DNA from: a bacterium | GTDB taxonomy: Bacteria; Armatimonadota; Fimbriimonadia; Fimbriimonadales; Fimbriimonadaceae | DNA: 64,000 nt | Direction: 5' to 3' | Assembly: GCA_027483535.1 (NCBI GenBank) | Contig: JAIXUN010000002.1 | Span: 1,116,001-1,180,000, forward strand | Part shown: positions 45,382-53,589 of the stretch, one piece after another | Layout of the letters: the number at the start of each line of letters is the position of its first letter | How positions within the stretch are numbered: the first letter of the stretch is position 1 | Position numbers and translations under genes: made by a program | The notes under the pieces: generated by a model | Databases searched by the model: none | Told to the model about the DNA's origin: nothing | The model's input: only the letters and a program-made list of their open reading frames with translations

Positions 45382-45888
45382 CTAGCCTTCTTTCTCCAAA
45401 ACCACGCTTGCTTCCGACTGAATCATTCGGCTAAGGGCGGCGGCGCGTTTCGGATCCAAAACGGCCAAAAGCTGGGTGACCTTCTCGCTGTCCATGACGG
45501 TGAGCACCTTCGCCAGTTCGGGATCTTTCCAGGTTTCCACCACCGCTTTCAGCTTTTCGGCAGGCATCTCTGCCCAAATCTCGGCGAGCTTCTCTCGACC
45601 CAAGTCGGGGTCGATCTTCGGCTCTTTCTTGGTGGGCGTGATCGGCACCACGGCAGGCGGCTTGGGTTTTGCCTTCTTCACCACCTTTTTGGCGTCTTTC
45701 GGGTCTTCCTTCTTCGCAACGGTCGGGGCTTTCGGCTTTTTACCCAGGAGCTTGGCAAGCGCCGGAATATTCAACTTGTCGGTGTAAACCAGGCCTACGA
45801 CCGCACCCGCCGATCCTAACAAGAGAAACAGCACCAAGAACACCACTATCAAAATGGTTTTCTTTTTGTTCTTGGGTTTCTTTGCCAT
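45382..45888 (-). CDS. MotE/MgtE-N-like flagellar accessory protein
   Basis: This 168-residue protein has a basic start, one membrane helix (ILIVVFLVLFLLLGSAGAVVGLV), a Lys/Pro-rich linker and a C-terminal helical domain (LAEIWAEMPAEKLKAVVETW, LAVLDPKRAAALSRMIQ) like the N-domain of MgtE. That arrangement matches MotE, the stator chaperone found in flagellar operons. It is the last gene of the flagellar run, after fliJ and the transglycosylase. The call is based on architecture and context. Confidence 0.7.
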   Translation of the reverse strand: MAKKPKNKKKTILIVVFLVLFLLLGSAGAVVGLVYTDKLNIPALAKLLGKKPKAPTVAKKEDPKDAKKVVKKAKPKPPAVVPITPTKKEPKIDPDLGREKLAEIWAEMPAEKLKAVVETWKDPELAKVLTVMDSEKVTQLLAVLDPKRAAALSRMIQSEASVVLEKEG

Positions 45889-45911
45889 TGGTTGAACCTA
45901 AAACTTATCTT

Positions 45912-46580
45912 TTAACGCAGATCCTGGGCACCAAGTGCGCCAGAAAGCGGACCCTGCGCGGCCAGTCTCGCCTTGATCTTTTGCACGTACTCTTTAGTTT
46001 CGGCAAGATCTGGAATTCCTCCAGCCCTATCCACCCTTCCGGGTCCTGCGTTGTATGCCGCCAGAGCCAGATCGACGTTGCCGTACTTGGTGAGCATCTT
46101 CTTCAGATAGCCCGCTCCGCCCTTTAGATTCTGCATGGGGTCGAACGGGTTGGTGACGCCAAGCTCCATCGCGGTTTCGGGCATCAACTGCATGAGGCCC
46201 ATCGCGCCCGCTTTGGAGATCGCCATCGGATCGAAGCCCGATTCTTGCTCTACCACGGCTTCCAATAGTTTGGGGTCGAGCCCGTTTTCTTGGGCGATCT
46301 GCGGAATGAGGCTTCGAATCTTGAGCGCGGCTGCCGGACTGTGGACGTTCTCCGAGAACGGATCCATCGGCACGAATCCTTGCCCCGCCGCTCCACCAAT
46401 TTCGCCTTTCAGCGGCGAAGGTTGGGAGCCTGTCGCACCCGTAGCACCATTTGCTTTGTCTAAACTCGCCTGAAACGCGCCCGCCTCTGGCAAGCCTGCG
46501 CGGGCTCGAATCTCTGCAATACGCGCCGAGATTCCGGCCGGACCGCGGAGTTGGAAACTGAAATCGTCAATGGATGCCAT
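45912..46580 (-). CDS. Lytic transglycosylase (SLT domain), flagellum-associated
   Basis: The C-terminal two thirds is a soluble-lytic-transglycosylase domain: IAQENGLDPKLLEAVVEQESGFDPMAISKAGAMGLMQLMP with the catalytic Glu in EQESGF, then NLKGGAGYLKKML and LALAAYNAGPGRVDR. It cuts peptidoglycan, here probably to let the flagellar rod pass, replacing the muramidase of FlgJ. The 222-residue protein has no clear signal peptide, so it may leave through the flagellar export apparatus. It lies between fliJ and the MotE-like gene. Confidence 0.88.
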   Translation of the reverse strand: MASIDDFSFQLRGPAGISARIAEIRARAGLPEAGAFQASLDKANGATGATGSQPSPLKGEIGGAAGQGFVPMDPFSENVHSPAAALKIRSLIPQIAQENGLDPKLLEAVVEQESGFDPMAISKAGAMGLMQLMPETAMELGVTNPFDPMQNLKGGAGYLKKMLTKYGNVDLALAAYNAGPGRVDRAGGIPDLAETKEYVQKIKARLAAQGPLSGALGAQDLR

Positions 46581-46608
46581 GGTGTTAGGTTAGGGAAGCG
46601 GTCGTTGA

Positions 46609-47028
46609 TTAGGAGGCGTAGCGCAGGGTGGCCCATTCGTCTAGCTCGGCCTGTTCTCGTTTCTCCATGAGTTGTCGATGCTCAAGCTCGGCTTTCTCGC
46701 GCAGCTTGCGCAGAATCTCGGCGTCTTTCTTCCGCTCCACCCACTCTTCCAAAGCCTTCGCTTCTTCTTGTTGGACAATCGAAAGGGCAGCGGTGTAGCC
46801 TCGCTTTTCGTCGGTGTACCTAGAGGCAAGGTCTTCGGCGGATTGTCTCTCGATGAGGGTTGCCCAGGGCTGTTCTAGAACTTCCAGACGCTTGCGGTCC
46901 AGATTGGAAATCTCGGTTTCAATCTCGATGCGCTCGATCTGCTTGGCGCGGTAGGCGTCCTTTGCCCACGCCTCTTCCATCTCTCGGTAGTCGAGAACGG
47001 TTTGGAGTCGGAATTTAAACTTAGCCAT
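46609..47028 (-). CDS. fliJ: Flagellar export chaperone FliJ
   Basis: FliJ is the coiled-coil stalk that couples the FliI ATPase to the export gate. The 139-residue product starts MAKFKFRLQTVLDYREMEE, the typical FliJ opening, and is almost wholly helical and charged. In most bacteria it directly follows fliI; here 4.5 kb of foreign-looking sequence separates the two. About 12 codons of its start and the DNA upstream are duplicated at 48.4 kb. Confidence 0.85.
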   Translation of the reverse strand: MAKFKFRLQTVLDYREMEEAWAKDAYRAKQIERIEIETEISNLDRKRLEVLEQPWATLIERQSAEDLASRYTDEKRGYTAALSIVQQEEAKALEEWVERKKDAEILRKLREKAELEHRQLMEKREQAELDEWATLRYAS

Positions 47029-47150
47029 GAGTGATCGTTTCTCCTTGCCCGCCGCTCAAACGATTGTCTGGCGGGCTGAGAAGAATCTGGGGGCGCATTC
47101 CCTAAAGAACATTGTCAGGTTTTTCTCAGATTTCTTTAGGGGTGCTTTTT
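46993..47150 (+). repeat. Direct repeat copy A: fliJ head and upstream region
   Basis: This segment of about 158 bases covers the first dozen codons of fliJ and the DNA before it, and recurs as copy B at 48370-48526 with roughly four in five bases equal. Shared blocks include GAGTGATCGTTTCTCCTTGC and CTGGGGGCGCATTCCCT. It can form CCCTAAAGAA / TTCTTTAGGG (10 bp), a stem kept with one mismatch in copy B, and GCCCGCC / GGCGGGC. Confidence 0.85.
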
Positions 47151-47364
47151 GCCCTTCACGATCGTGGGCGGTCGGGTTGGAAGGCTCTGCCCAAAAAACA
47201 CGCGCTACTTTTGGATTCAGTGGAGGGGTGCAGATCACCGCCGACGTTCGCGCACCCAGACGATGATCTGATGGCAGAGTTCTCTGCGGAAGATACGTGA
47301 TTTGCAGGCAGGGAGAGCCGGAACCGTAGACATCAGCAAGATCCCTACCTTAGAATCAGCGGTT

Positions 47365-48165
47365 GTGAAAGTGGTTCATTCCCAGACATTGTCCCGTGTC
47401 TTGCTTGCCGCGGCAGTCATCCTCGTTCCTCTAGGTGCCGAAGCACAGGTGATTCTTGGGGCAACTTCGGTCAACTTCATTACGGAGTACGCGAGCATGA
47501 CCAATTACACGTTTGTGGGTCCGAGGCAGAAGTCTGCTCCGATTCCCGGCGAGGCAAATACATCAGGACAGTTTGGTCCTGATTCATCTGGTTATGTAGC
47601 TGGGTCCTGGGCAGCAAGGTCTTTTGTAAGGGCGATTAATTCTGGGAATGCTTTGAGACTTCTTGAGCTTGCGGCAAGCTCGAGGACCCTTAAGGATGGT
47701 GGCAATCAGAACCTTCATCAAATATCAGCCGCTGGAAGAGTAAGCATAGACATTGATGTAGCTGCTCCAACCCTGGTAACCCAGGATTCAGGGATCAGCA
47801 ATTACTATGAGATCACGGGAACCTCGGGCACGCAGATCGTGAGGTCTTGGGCACACACCAGAGTTACCGACCTTCAAACGAACACAGTTCTTAACGAGCT
47901 AGTCAGGGAAGAAACTGTTCAAACAGCGGGGAAGTTAGATGTTTATCAGAATCACGATCTGACCTACGTGCTCTATCCGGGTCAATATCGAATATCGCTT
48001 CAGGCCATGTCCTATTCGTTTGGTGCATCCGGATTTATCGGCCGGGATGCAAGTACTGGAGCTTACAGCAGGCTATATTTCTCGCCCGTACCCGAGCCGA
48101 CGTCGGTTTCAGCTATGGTCCTGGGTCTCGGCATCTTTTTGAAGCGGCGGAAGAAGAACTCTTAA
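47365..48165 (+). CDS. PEP-CTERM sorting-domain protein
   Basis: The product (266 residues from the GTG at 47365) has a signal peptide (VVHSQTLSRVLLAAAVILVPLGAEA), a beta-rich body without a recognised domain, and a C-terminal sorting tag: VPEPTSVSAMVLGLGIFLKRRKK (PEP motif, hydrophobic helix, basic end). Such tags are cut by exosortase and mark surface or extracellular proteins. No exosortase gene is in the window. The TTG at 47302 gives a longer but unlikely start. The gene sits between repeat copies A and B, opposite to the flagellar operon. The codon make-up is less GC-rich than that of the flanking fli genes. Confidence 0.8.
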   Translation: MKVVHSQTLSRVLLAAAVILVPLGAEAQVILGATSVNFITEYASMTNYTFVGPRQKSAPIPGEANTSGQFGPDSSGYVAGSWAARSFVRAINSGNALRLLELAASSRTLKDGGNQNLHQISAAGRVSIDIDVAAPTLVTQDSGISNYYEITGTSGTQIVRSWAHTRVTDLQTNTVLNELVREETVQTAGKLDVYQNHDLTYVLYPGQYRISLQAMSYSFGASGFIGRDASTGAYSRLYFSPVPEPTSVSAMVLGLGIFLKRRKKNS

Positions 48166-48202
48166 CGCTGGCTAAGGAAGCAACTAAGTGCCCGGTCCCG
48201 CT

Positions 48203-48246
48203 CCAGGAAATCTCTCTCTCGCAGAATAGGGAGAGAGAATTCCTGG
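48203..48246 (+). terminator. Long hairpin after the PEP-CTERM gene
   Basis: CCAGGAA-A-TCTCTCTC pairs with GAGAGAGA-A-TTCCTGG: 15 base pairs with one A-A mismatch and a 12-base loop, 38 bases past the stop. There is no T-run, so it may act as an mRNA stabiliser or a factor-dependent end instead of an intrinsic terminator. Confidence 0.5.
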
Positions 48247-48369
48247 TCGTGGAGTTTCCGAAATCTGTATTGGGGTCGAAGATTCGTTTGCGGACTCCGT
48301 GCCTGGAAGGCCCTATCCGAGGTCGCAAACAGTCCTCCTCAGCCAAGTCCCTATTCTGGTGCGGGGGGC

Positions 48370-48526
48370 GAGAACGGTTTGAAGTCGGAATTTAGACTCA
48401 GCCGCGAGTGATCGTTTCTCCTTGCCCGCTTGCTAGTCGGTTGTCTGGCGGGACGAGACGATCCTGGGGGCGCATTCCCTCAAGAATGTTGTCCGGCTTT
48501 TGTCAGAGTTCTTTAGGGGCAGATTT
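48370..48526 (+). repeat. Direct repeat copy B: decayed fliJ head region
   Basis: This is the second copy of the 46993-47150 segment. The fliJ start codon position reads GCG here on the minus strand, and the coding similarity stops after about 12 codons, so this is a non-coding remnant. With copy A it brackets the PEP-CTERM gene; recombination between the two would remove 1.4 kb. Confidence 0.85.
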
Positions 48527-48756
48527 CTCGCGTGACTCCCCAGCCAAGCTGTTTTTTGCTAAGTTCCCCTCACACCCTAAGAATGGTTGCTTTCAGCGGT
48601 TTCAGAGACTCGAGTATGACGGTGAGTCAAAAATGCGGACATAGGAGGAGAACTGCGTTTTCGCAAAATGATTACGTGAATGTCACTCTTGCAAAGGAAA
48701 AACAATAAAAATTAGTAAGTAAGTATAGTATTGAATGTTAAGGACTTGTGAGGATC

Positions 48757-49827
48757 ATGGGCGAGACTGCCATCAAGTACAGGCTGACAAGACTGAGTGA
48801 AGTCCGTCCGGAGTGGGGCAGCAACTCTGGCTACATGCCCGAGGCACCTGCGGAACCCAGGCCGAGCGCGCCGCTCTGGATCACCAAGAAACCCACTGGG
48901 TTGGAGATCCTCTTTGGCGAAGTCGGGTACGAGGACGCACCGGGAGGGAAGGGAACGGTCTGGAAAACCTATTACGAAATGGTTGCCATCAAGAACGATG
49001 TCATTGCCCATGCGTTCCTCAAAGATGTTCGTGACGCAAATTTCAAGGATGCGACACTGCAAGGCTTTGGGCTGTTTCAGGGTGAGGGCGACATCGCTGC
49101 AGCGAACCGCCTGCGTGTGCCGACTATTGATGGAACCATGGGGCGGCCGCTCGTCAAGGCGGCATTAGTCGATTCGACCTTTGTTCCGCCAAATGGTTTC
49201 CGACTTGTCCACTCCAAACCTAATCTTGTCTACAGAAATTTTGCAAAAGATCTAGTAGTGTCGAAAGATTCCCTTGAAAATTATCCTGTTGAGATTGAGG
49301 TGTCTTTGAACGCTAAAGGTGAACCCAAGGTTATCTCCTGGAGCACCAAGTGGAAGACATACGTCGATCAGGATCTAATCCGGATTGAAGTAGCGGGGTA
49401 CGCCCAGACTGCAATCGGGAAAGCTCCCACCAAGATGACTTTTTCAGAGACCTTTGGAAAATTGAAGCGAGTCGAGGAGTTTAATCTCGTTTCCACCAAA
49501 ACAGAAATGCCCCTATCGTTCTGGAACCTTGTGGCAGGTAAGCAGGTAAGGGATTACAGACTAAGCGGACTGGCTCGCGGCGAAGATGCGTTCTTTAAGA
49601 AGTCGGTCCCTCCGGTTGCCTACACTTGGGAAGGCAAGCCGCTTTCTCTCGCCGAGCTGAAGAAAAGCGAGACCGTTAAGGTGGTGAGACCAGCCTTAGA
49701 GATAGGAATGGTTCCGAGAGGATCGGTGCAGCCGTTTAACCTTGCGGTCATCGTGGTTTCTGCTGTTGCCCTAGTGGGTCTTGTCGTTTGGATTGCCGTG
49801 GGCAGTAGGAACCGCAAAGCCGTTTGA
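48757..49827 (+). CDS. Tail-anchored hypothetical protein, paralog 1
   Basis: This 356-residue protein has no N-terminal signal, a large soluble domain, and a single C-terminal membrane helix (LAVIVVSAVALVGLVVWIAV) ending in a basic tail (RNRKAV). Notable segments are YEDAPGGKGTVWKTYYEMVAIK and KQVRDYRLSGLARG, shared with the next gene. No family is recognised. I chose the ATG at 48757 because its upstream AAGGAC aligns with the GAGGAC before the paralog's ATG; GTG 48748 is possible. Topology predicts a cytoplasmic domain fixed to the membrane from the C-terminus. Confidence 0.7.
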   Translation: MGETAIKYRLTRLSEVRPEWGSNSGYMPEAPAEPRPSAPLWITKKPTGLEILFGEVGYEDAPGGKGTVWKTYYEMVAIKNDVIAHAFLKDVRDANFKDATLQGFGLFQGEGDIAAANRLRVPTIDGTMGRPLVKAALVDSTFVPPNGFRLVHSKPNLVYRNFAKDLVVSKDSLENYPVEIEVSLNAKGEPKVISWSTKWKTYVDQDLIRIEVAGYAQTAIGKAPTKMTFSETFGKLKRVEEFNLVSTKTEMPLSFWNLVAGKQVRDYRLSGLARGEDAFFKKSVPPVAYTWEGKPLSLAELKKSETVKVVRPALEIGMVPRGSVQPFNLAVIVVSAVALVGLVVWIAVGSRNRKAV

Positions 49828-49934
49828 GGTTGGGAAGAACACCCCTGAGAGCCAAAGCCATGAGACCAAGCAGTGAAAAAGATTATCGAAAAGGGAACTG
49901 CCAACTAGAGCTAAATAGTGAGGACCTGTAATTA

Positions 49935-51014
49935 ATGAGTGAACAAAACCCTAATGCAGTCAAGTTTTCCGTGAAGCACATTTCTGAAATTCTTCCGGAT
50001 GCGAACGGCTCCTCCCTGCATATTCCAAAACCTCCCATGGAAGCAATGCCCAACACTTCGATTTGGATATCCAAATCGTCCGATGGGCTAGAGTTCCTTT
50101 ACGGGATTCTGGGCTTTGAGGATGCACCTGGAGGAAAGGGAACCGTCTGGAAAACGTACCATGAAATGGTCGCAATAAAGGAGGACATCATTGCCCACAC
50201 CTATCTTGAGAAGGTGAACGGCGACAGCTTCAAGTCTGCCTCTTTCCCGGCATTTGCGATCTACAAAGGAGAGGGCTCTACCCAGGAATCGAATAGGCTC
50301 GATCTGCCGACTACATCGGGTTCGCTTGTCCGACCTTTCGTTAAGTCTGTTTTGACAGAAGCGACCTTTGTTCCGCCAAAGGGTTTTGAAAAAGTCCAAT
50401 CGAATCCAATCTTGATCTATCGGAACTTCAACAAAAAACGGGTGGTTTCCAAGGAGAGTCTCGAACCATATCCAATTGAGATATCGGTGAAACTGAATGA
50501 AGACGGTGAGCCCTCAGTAATCGAATGGAGCACAAAAATGAAGGTCTATAAGGACGAAAATGTCGTCCGCCTCGAGATTGATGGGTACACCGAAACAGTG
50601 ATCGGAAGGGTTCCGGCCAAGGTACTCTTCTCAGACACATTTGGGAAGTCTAAGCGTATAGAGGCGATAGAATTAGCGTCTAGTGATACCGAAATGCCTG
50701 TGTCTTTCTGGAAGTTGGCAGAGGGCAAGCAGGTTAGGGATTACCGGCTAAGTGGGCTGGCCCGTGGAGAAAATGCGTTTTTCAAGAAGTCGGTCCCTCC
50801 GGTTGCCTATGCTTGGGAAGGCAAGCCCCTTTCTCTCGGCGAGCTGAAGAAGAGGGAACCCGTGAAGGTGGTGAGTTCACCCTTTGTAAAGGGAGTTGTC
50901 CCTGGAGGATCGGCTCAGCTGACTAATCTGGCCGTAATCGTAGTGTCTGCCGTGGCCGTCGTGGGTCTTTTCGTTTGGATTGCCATGGGAATCATGAAGC
51001 GCAAAGCTGCCTAA
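49935..51014 (+). CDS. Tail-anchored hypothetical protein, paralog 2
   Basis: This 359-residue protein is a tandem paralog of the preceding gene with more than half of residues alike over its whole length. Near the C-terminus DNA identity is very high (KKSVPPVAYAWEGKPLSLGELKK against the near-identical segment upstream). It also ends in one membrane helix (LAVIVVSAVAVVGLFVWIAMG) and a basic tail (KRKAA). The 107-base gap between the two carries no clear terminator, so one transcript is likely. Its function is unknown. Confidence 0.7.
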   Translation: MSEQNPNAVKFSVKHISEILPDANGSSLHIPKPPMEAMPNTSIWISKSSDGLEFLYGILGFEDAPGGKGTVWKTYHEMVAIKEDIIAHTYLEKVNGDSFKSASFPAFAIYKGEGSTQESNRLDLPTTSGSLVRPFVKSVLTEATFVPPKGFEKVQSNPILIYRNFNKKRVVSKESLEPYPIEISVKLNEDGEPSVIEWSTKMKVYKDENVVRLEIDGYTETVIGRVPAKVLFSDTFGKSKRIEAIELASSDTEMPVSFWKLAEGKQVRDYRLSGLARGENAFFKKSVPPVAYAWEGKPLSLGELKKREPVKVVSSPFVKGVVPGGSAQLTNLAVIVVSAVAVVGLFVWIAMGIMKRKAA

Positions 51015-51110
51015 GGCGAGGGAACAATCCGCCGGTGCGATTGGGGCTTGATGAGAAAGCTCTGTTAGTTGTCTATGCCTGCATGAAGAACACTTCAATT
51101 TTGGGCTCAC

Positions 51111-51569
51111 ATGAAGTGCTTTGCCTGTTACAGAGTGGTAGGGCATCAGATGATCCAGGCTGAAGATTCACCGGCAGTGATTCAGGCGCTCGTCGGTTTT
51201 CTGCTTTTTGCGCCCGGTGTGTACCTCGCTCCTTGGAAAGGGCGCGGAAAGATTCTCGCCCTAATCTTTCATTGGGCGCACCGAAGTTGGATAGTTTGGC
51301 GGACTTTAGAAGAATCGGAGCGTTGGAGACGAGGCAATCCCACTCACTTGCTTCGTGATTGGCTGACCGATGCGAACGGCGTTCTCATCGAGTTCTGGGT
51401 TCCGTTTCTGTTGCAGGCCGTTGTAGGCGCGGCGTTGATCGCGATCGCTCGAAAAGAAGGAACGTTGAGAATTGAGAGGCGGAATGTTTGGCCGTGGCTG
51501 ATTCCCGACGCCGTCCTGCTCGCAAGCCTGGCGTATCTGTCGTTCGTGATAGCGCGAGTGCATCCCTAA
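51111..51569 (+). CDS. Hypothetical membrane protein convergent with fliI
   Basis: The 152-residue product has three likely membrane helices (AVIQALVGFLLFAPGVYLA, FWVPFLLQAVVGAALIAIA and IPDAVLLASLAYLSFVIA) with a basic, Trp-rich loop between the first two. ATG 51150 (MIQAED) is an alternative start. Its stop overlaps the fliI stop by four bases on the other strand. It closes the 4.5-kb insert. No family is recognised. Confidence 0.6.
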   Translation: MKCFACYRVVGHQMIQAEDSPAVIQALVGFLLFAPGVYLAPWKGRGKILALIFHWAHRSWIVWRTLEESERWRRGNPTHLLRDWLTDANGVLIEFWVPFLLQAVVGAALIAIARKEGTLRIERRNVWPWLIPDAVLLASLAYLSFVIARVHP

Positions 51570-52900
51570 ACCGACGCGATTTCCCGAAGCGCCATCTGCG
51601 TCACGTCGATCGGTGTTCCTTCATCTTTCGCCTGACGCAAGAACATGTTCATCGGATCGCGCAGCTTAATCGCCAAGTCGCTCGTCTCGTTCGACCCCTG
51701 CTTGTAAGCGCCGATAGACACCAGGTCTTCGACATCCGCATACGCTGCCATGAGCTCGCGGAAGCGGTTGGCAGAGGCCATTTGCTCTCCATCGACAACA
51801 AACGGCATGGTTCGACTCAGGCTCTGCTGAATGTCGATCGGAGGGTAGTGCCCCTTCGAGGTCAGTCGGCGGTTGAGCACGACGTGGCCATCCAGAATCG
51901 ATCGCGCGGCGTCGGCGATGGGCTCGTTGGTGTCGTCACCGTCTACAAGAACGGTGTACAGCGCGGTGATCGCGCCTCGTGGACCCATGCCCGCGCGCTC
52001 CATCAGGCGGGGAAGCAATGCAAAAACGCTTGGGGTGTAACCCTTCGTGCTGGGCGGCTCTCCGATAGCCAGGCCGACTTCTCGTTGGGCCATGGCGAAT
52101 CGAGTGACCGAGTCCATCATCAGTAGCACCGATTTGCCTTGATCCCGAAAACCCTCCGCAATCGCGGTCGCAGTAAGAGCGGCTTTGATCCGCACGAGGG
52201 CAGGTTGCTCGCCCGTGGCGCAAACAATCACGCTGCGAGCCAAGCCTTCCGGACCGAGGTCGTTCTCAATGAACTCGCGAACCTCACGACCCCGTTCTCC
52301 CACCAGGCAAATCACGTTCACTTCCGCAGTGCAGTTCCGGGCGATCATGCCGAGCAGGGTGCTTTTGCCCACGCCCGATCCGGCGAAAATGCCCATCCGT
52401 TGCCCCTCACCTAAAGTGAGCAGACCGTCGATCGCACGTACACCCGTCTCTAGCGGGCGAGAGATCATTTGTCTTTCGAGCGCGCCGGGAGGACTGGCTT
52501 GAATCGGAGCGTAAAAATCGGCTTCGATGGCGCCCTTGCCGTCCATCGGATTGCCCAATCCGTCCAAAACTCGGCCGAGCATTTTGTTCGAGACAGGAAC
52601 TTTCATGCAGCCTCCGCTGGACTTGACAAGGTCTCCGGCTCGAACACCTTCCAGATCGCCAAGGGGCATCAGCAGGGTCTTTTCACCCTTGAATCCCACC
52701 ACCTCGGCGGCGACTCGGCTGGTGACGTCGGAAGAGTTGACGGATTCGATGAAGCAGAGGTCGCCAATGCGGCAGTTCGGACCATCCGACTCGATCACGA
52801 GTCCAACAACCTTGGAGACCCGACCGTACACGTTGATCAGGTCGGTCATGTCCAGCGCCTGGGTCAGACGCTTAAACTTGGGTTCGGGGATGGCGATCAT
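51566..52900 (-). CDS. fliI: Flagellar export ATPase FliI
   Basis: FliI is the beta-F1-like ATPase of the flagellar type III export apparatus. The Walker A is GIFAGSGVGKSTLLGMIARNC, Walker B is SVLLMMDSVTRFAMAQREVG, and VVCATGEQPALVR-like and GEPPSTKGYTPSVFALLPRLMERAG blocks are conserved. The length is 444 residues. The ATG overlaps the fliH stop as ATGA. fliJ should follow but lies 4.5 kb further on. Confidence 0.96.
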   Translation of the reverse strand: MIAIPEPKFKRLTQALDMTDLINVYGRVSKVVGLVIESDGPNCRIGDLCFIESVNSSDVTSRVAAEVVGFKGEKTLLMPLGDLEGVRAGDLVKSSGGCMKVPVSNKMLGRVLDGLGNPMDGKGAIEADFYAPIQASPPGALERQMISRPLETGVRAIDGLLTLGEGQRMGIFAGSGVGKSTLLGMIARNCTAEVNVICLVGERGREVREFIENDLGPEGLARSVIVCATGEQPALVRIKAALTATAIAEGFRDQGKSVLLMMDSVTRFAMAQREVGLAIGEPPSTKGYTPSVFALLPRLMERAGMGPRGAITALYTVLVDGDDTNEPIADAARSILDGHVVLNRRLTSKGHYPPIDIQQSLSRTMPFVVDGEQMASANRFRELMAAYADVEDLVSIGAYKQGSNETSDLAIKLRDPMNMFLRQAKDEGTPIDVTQMALREIASV

Positions 52901-53589
52901 GCGGTCTCCCGAAAGTTGGCTTCCAGCGAATTCTCAAACACCTGCAGCCGAGCGTCCACAATGCCCGCCTCGGTTTCGATGATGCACCCGGAGGCGACGG
53001 TGGGGTCGGGAACGATCTCGCAGTCTCGAAGGTTGCTGCCCGCTTCAAACAAAATGTCGCGATGCTCCAAGAAGTACGCCGAGTCGGAGGGGTTCACTCG
53101 AATGCGTGCGTGGTTGGCGTGGGTGATCTCGCGCAAGGCGTCCTTCACGATCGCCTTCACTGATTCTCGCGATTGCGAGAGTTCGGCGCGGAGGACTCGC
53201 TTCACGGCGTCGATGCTCAGGTCGGTAAGAGCTTCCTCAGATCGGACAAACCATTGTTTGATCGCAACATCCAGCTCGTCTCGAATCTGCTGGACCTCGT
53301 TCGCGAACACCATGGATTCGCCGCGAACTTGATCTTGCATCTCCTCTTGAGCCTGCGAGAGTCCATCCATGTATCCAGCGCGGCGACCTTCGGCTTTACC
53401 CAGGGTCACGCCCGCTTCGTAGCCTTCCTTAAAGCCTGCGTGGTACGCCTCCTCGCGGATGCGCTCCAGCATGTCTTCTAGACGCTCGCTCGATAGGTCC
53501 CGAGAGACCAAAGCGCCTTCGGGAATGGTGCTCAGTACTGATTCAAACGAGGTGACAGCGGCGGAGTTCCAGACGACCTGCTTATACAA
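52897..53589 (-). CDS. fliH: Flagellar assembly protein FliH
   Basis: FliH binds and restrains FliI at the export gate. The product has a long helical middle with Gly-rich repeats (AYHAGFKEGYEAGVTLGKAEGRRAGYMDG) as in the GxxxG region of FliH, and an atpE-like C-terminal domain (ILFEAGSNLRDCEIVPDPTVASGCIIETEAGIVDARL). The TTG at 53589 overlaps the fliG stop and has AGGAGG six bases upstream, which fixes the start and gives 230 residues. Confidence 0.9.
   Translation of the reverse strand: MYKQVVWNSAAVTSFESVLSTIPEGALVSRDLSSERLEDMLERIREEAYHAGFKEGYEAGVTLGKAEGRRAGYMDGLSQAQEEMQDQVRGESMVFANEVQQIRDELDVAIKQWFVRSEEALTDLSIDAVKRVLRAELSQSRESVKAIVKDALREITHANHARIRVNPSDSAYFLEHRDILFEAGSNLRDCEIVPDPTVASGCIIETEAGIVDARLQVFENSLEANFRETA

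Larger units (their letters stand above)
48166..48747. other. Intergenic region with hairpin and repeat copy B
   Basis: No gene is convincing in these 580 bases. They contain a long hairpin (48203-48246), repeat copy B (48370-48526), and an AT-rich stretch just before the next gene that may hold its promoter (TTGCAA at 48689-48694, 17 bases, then TTAGTA; or TATAGT at 48724-48729). Confidence 0.6.
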
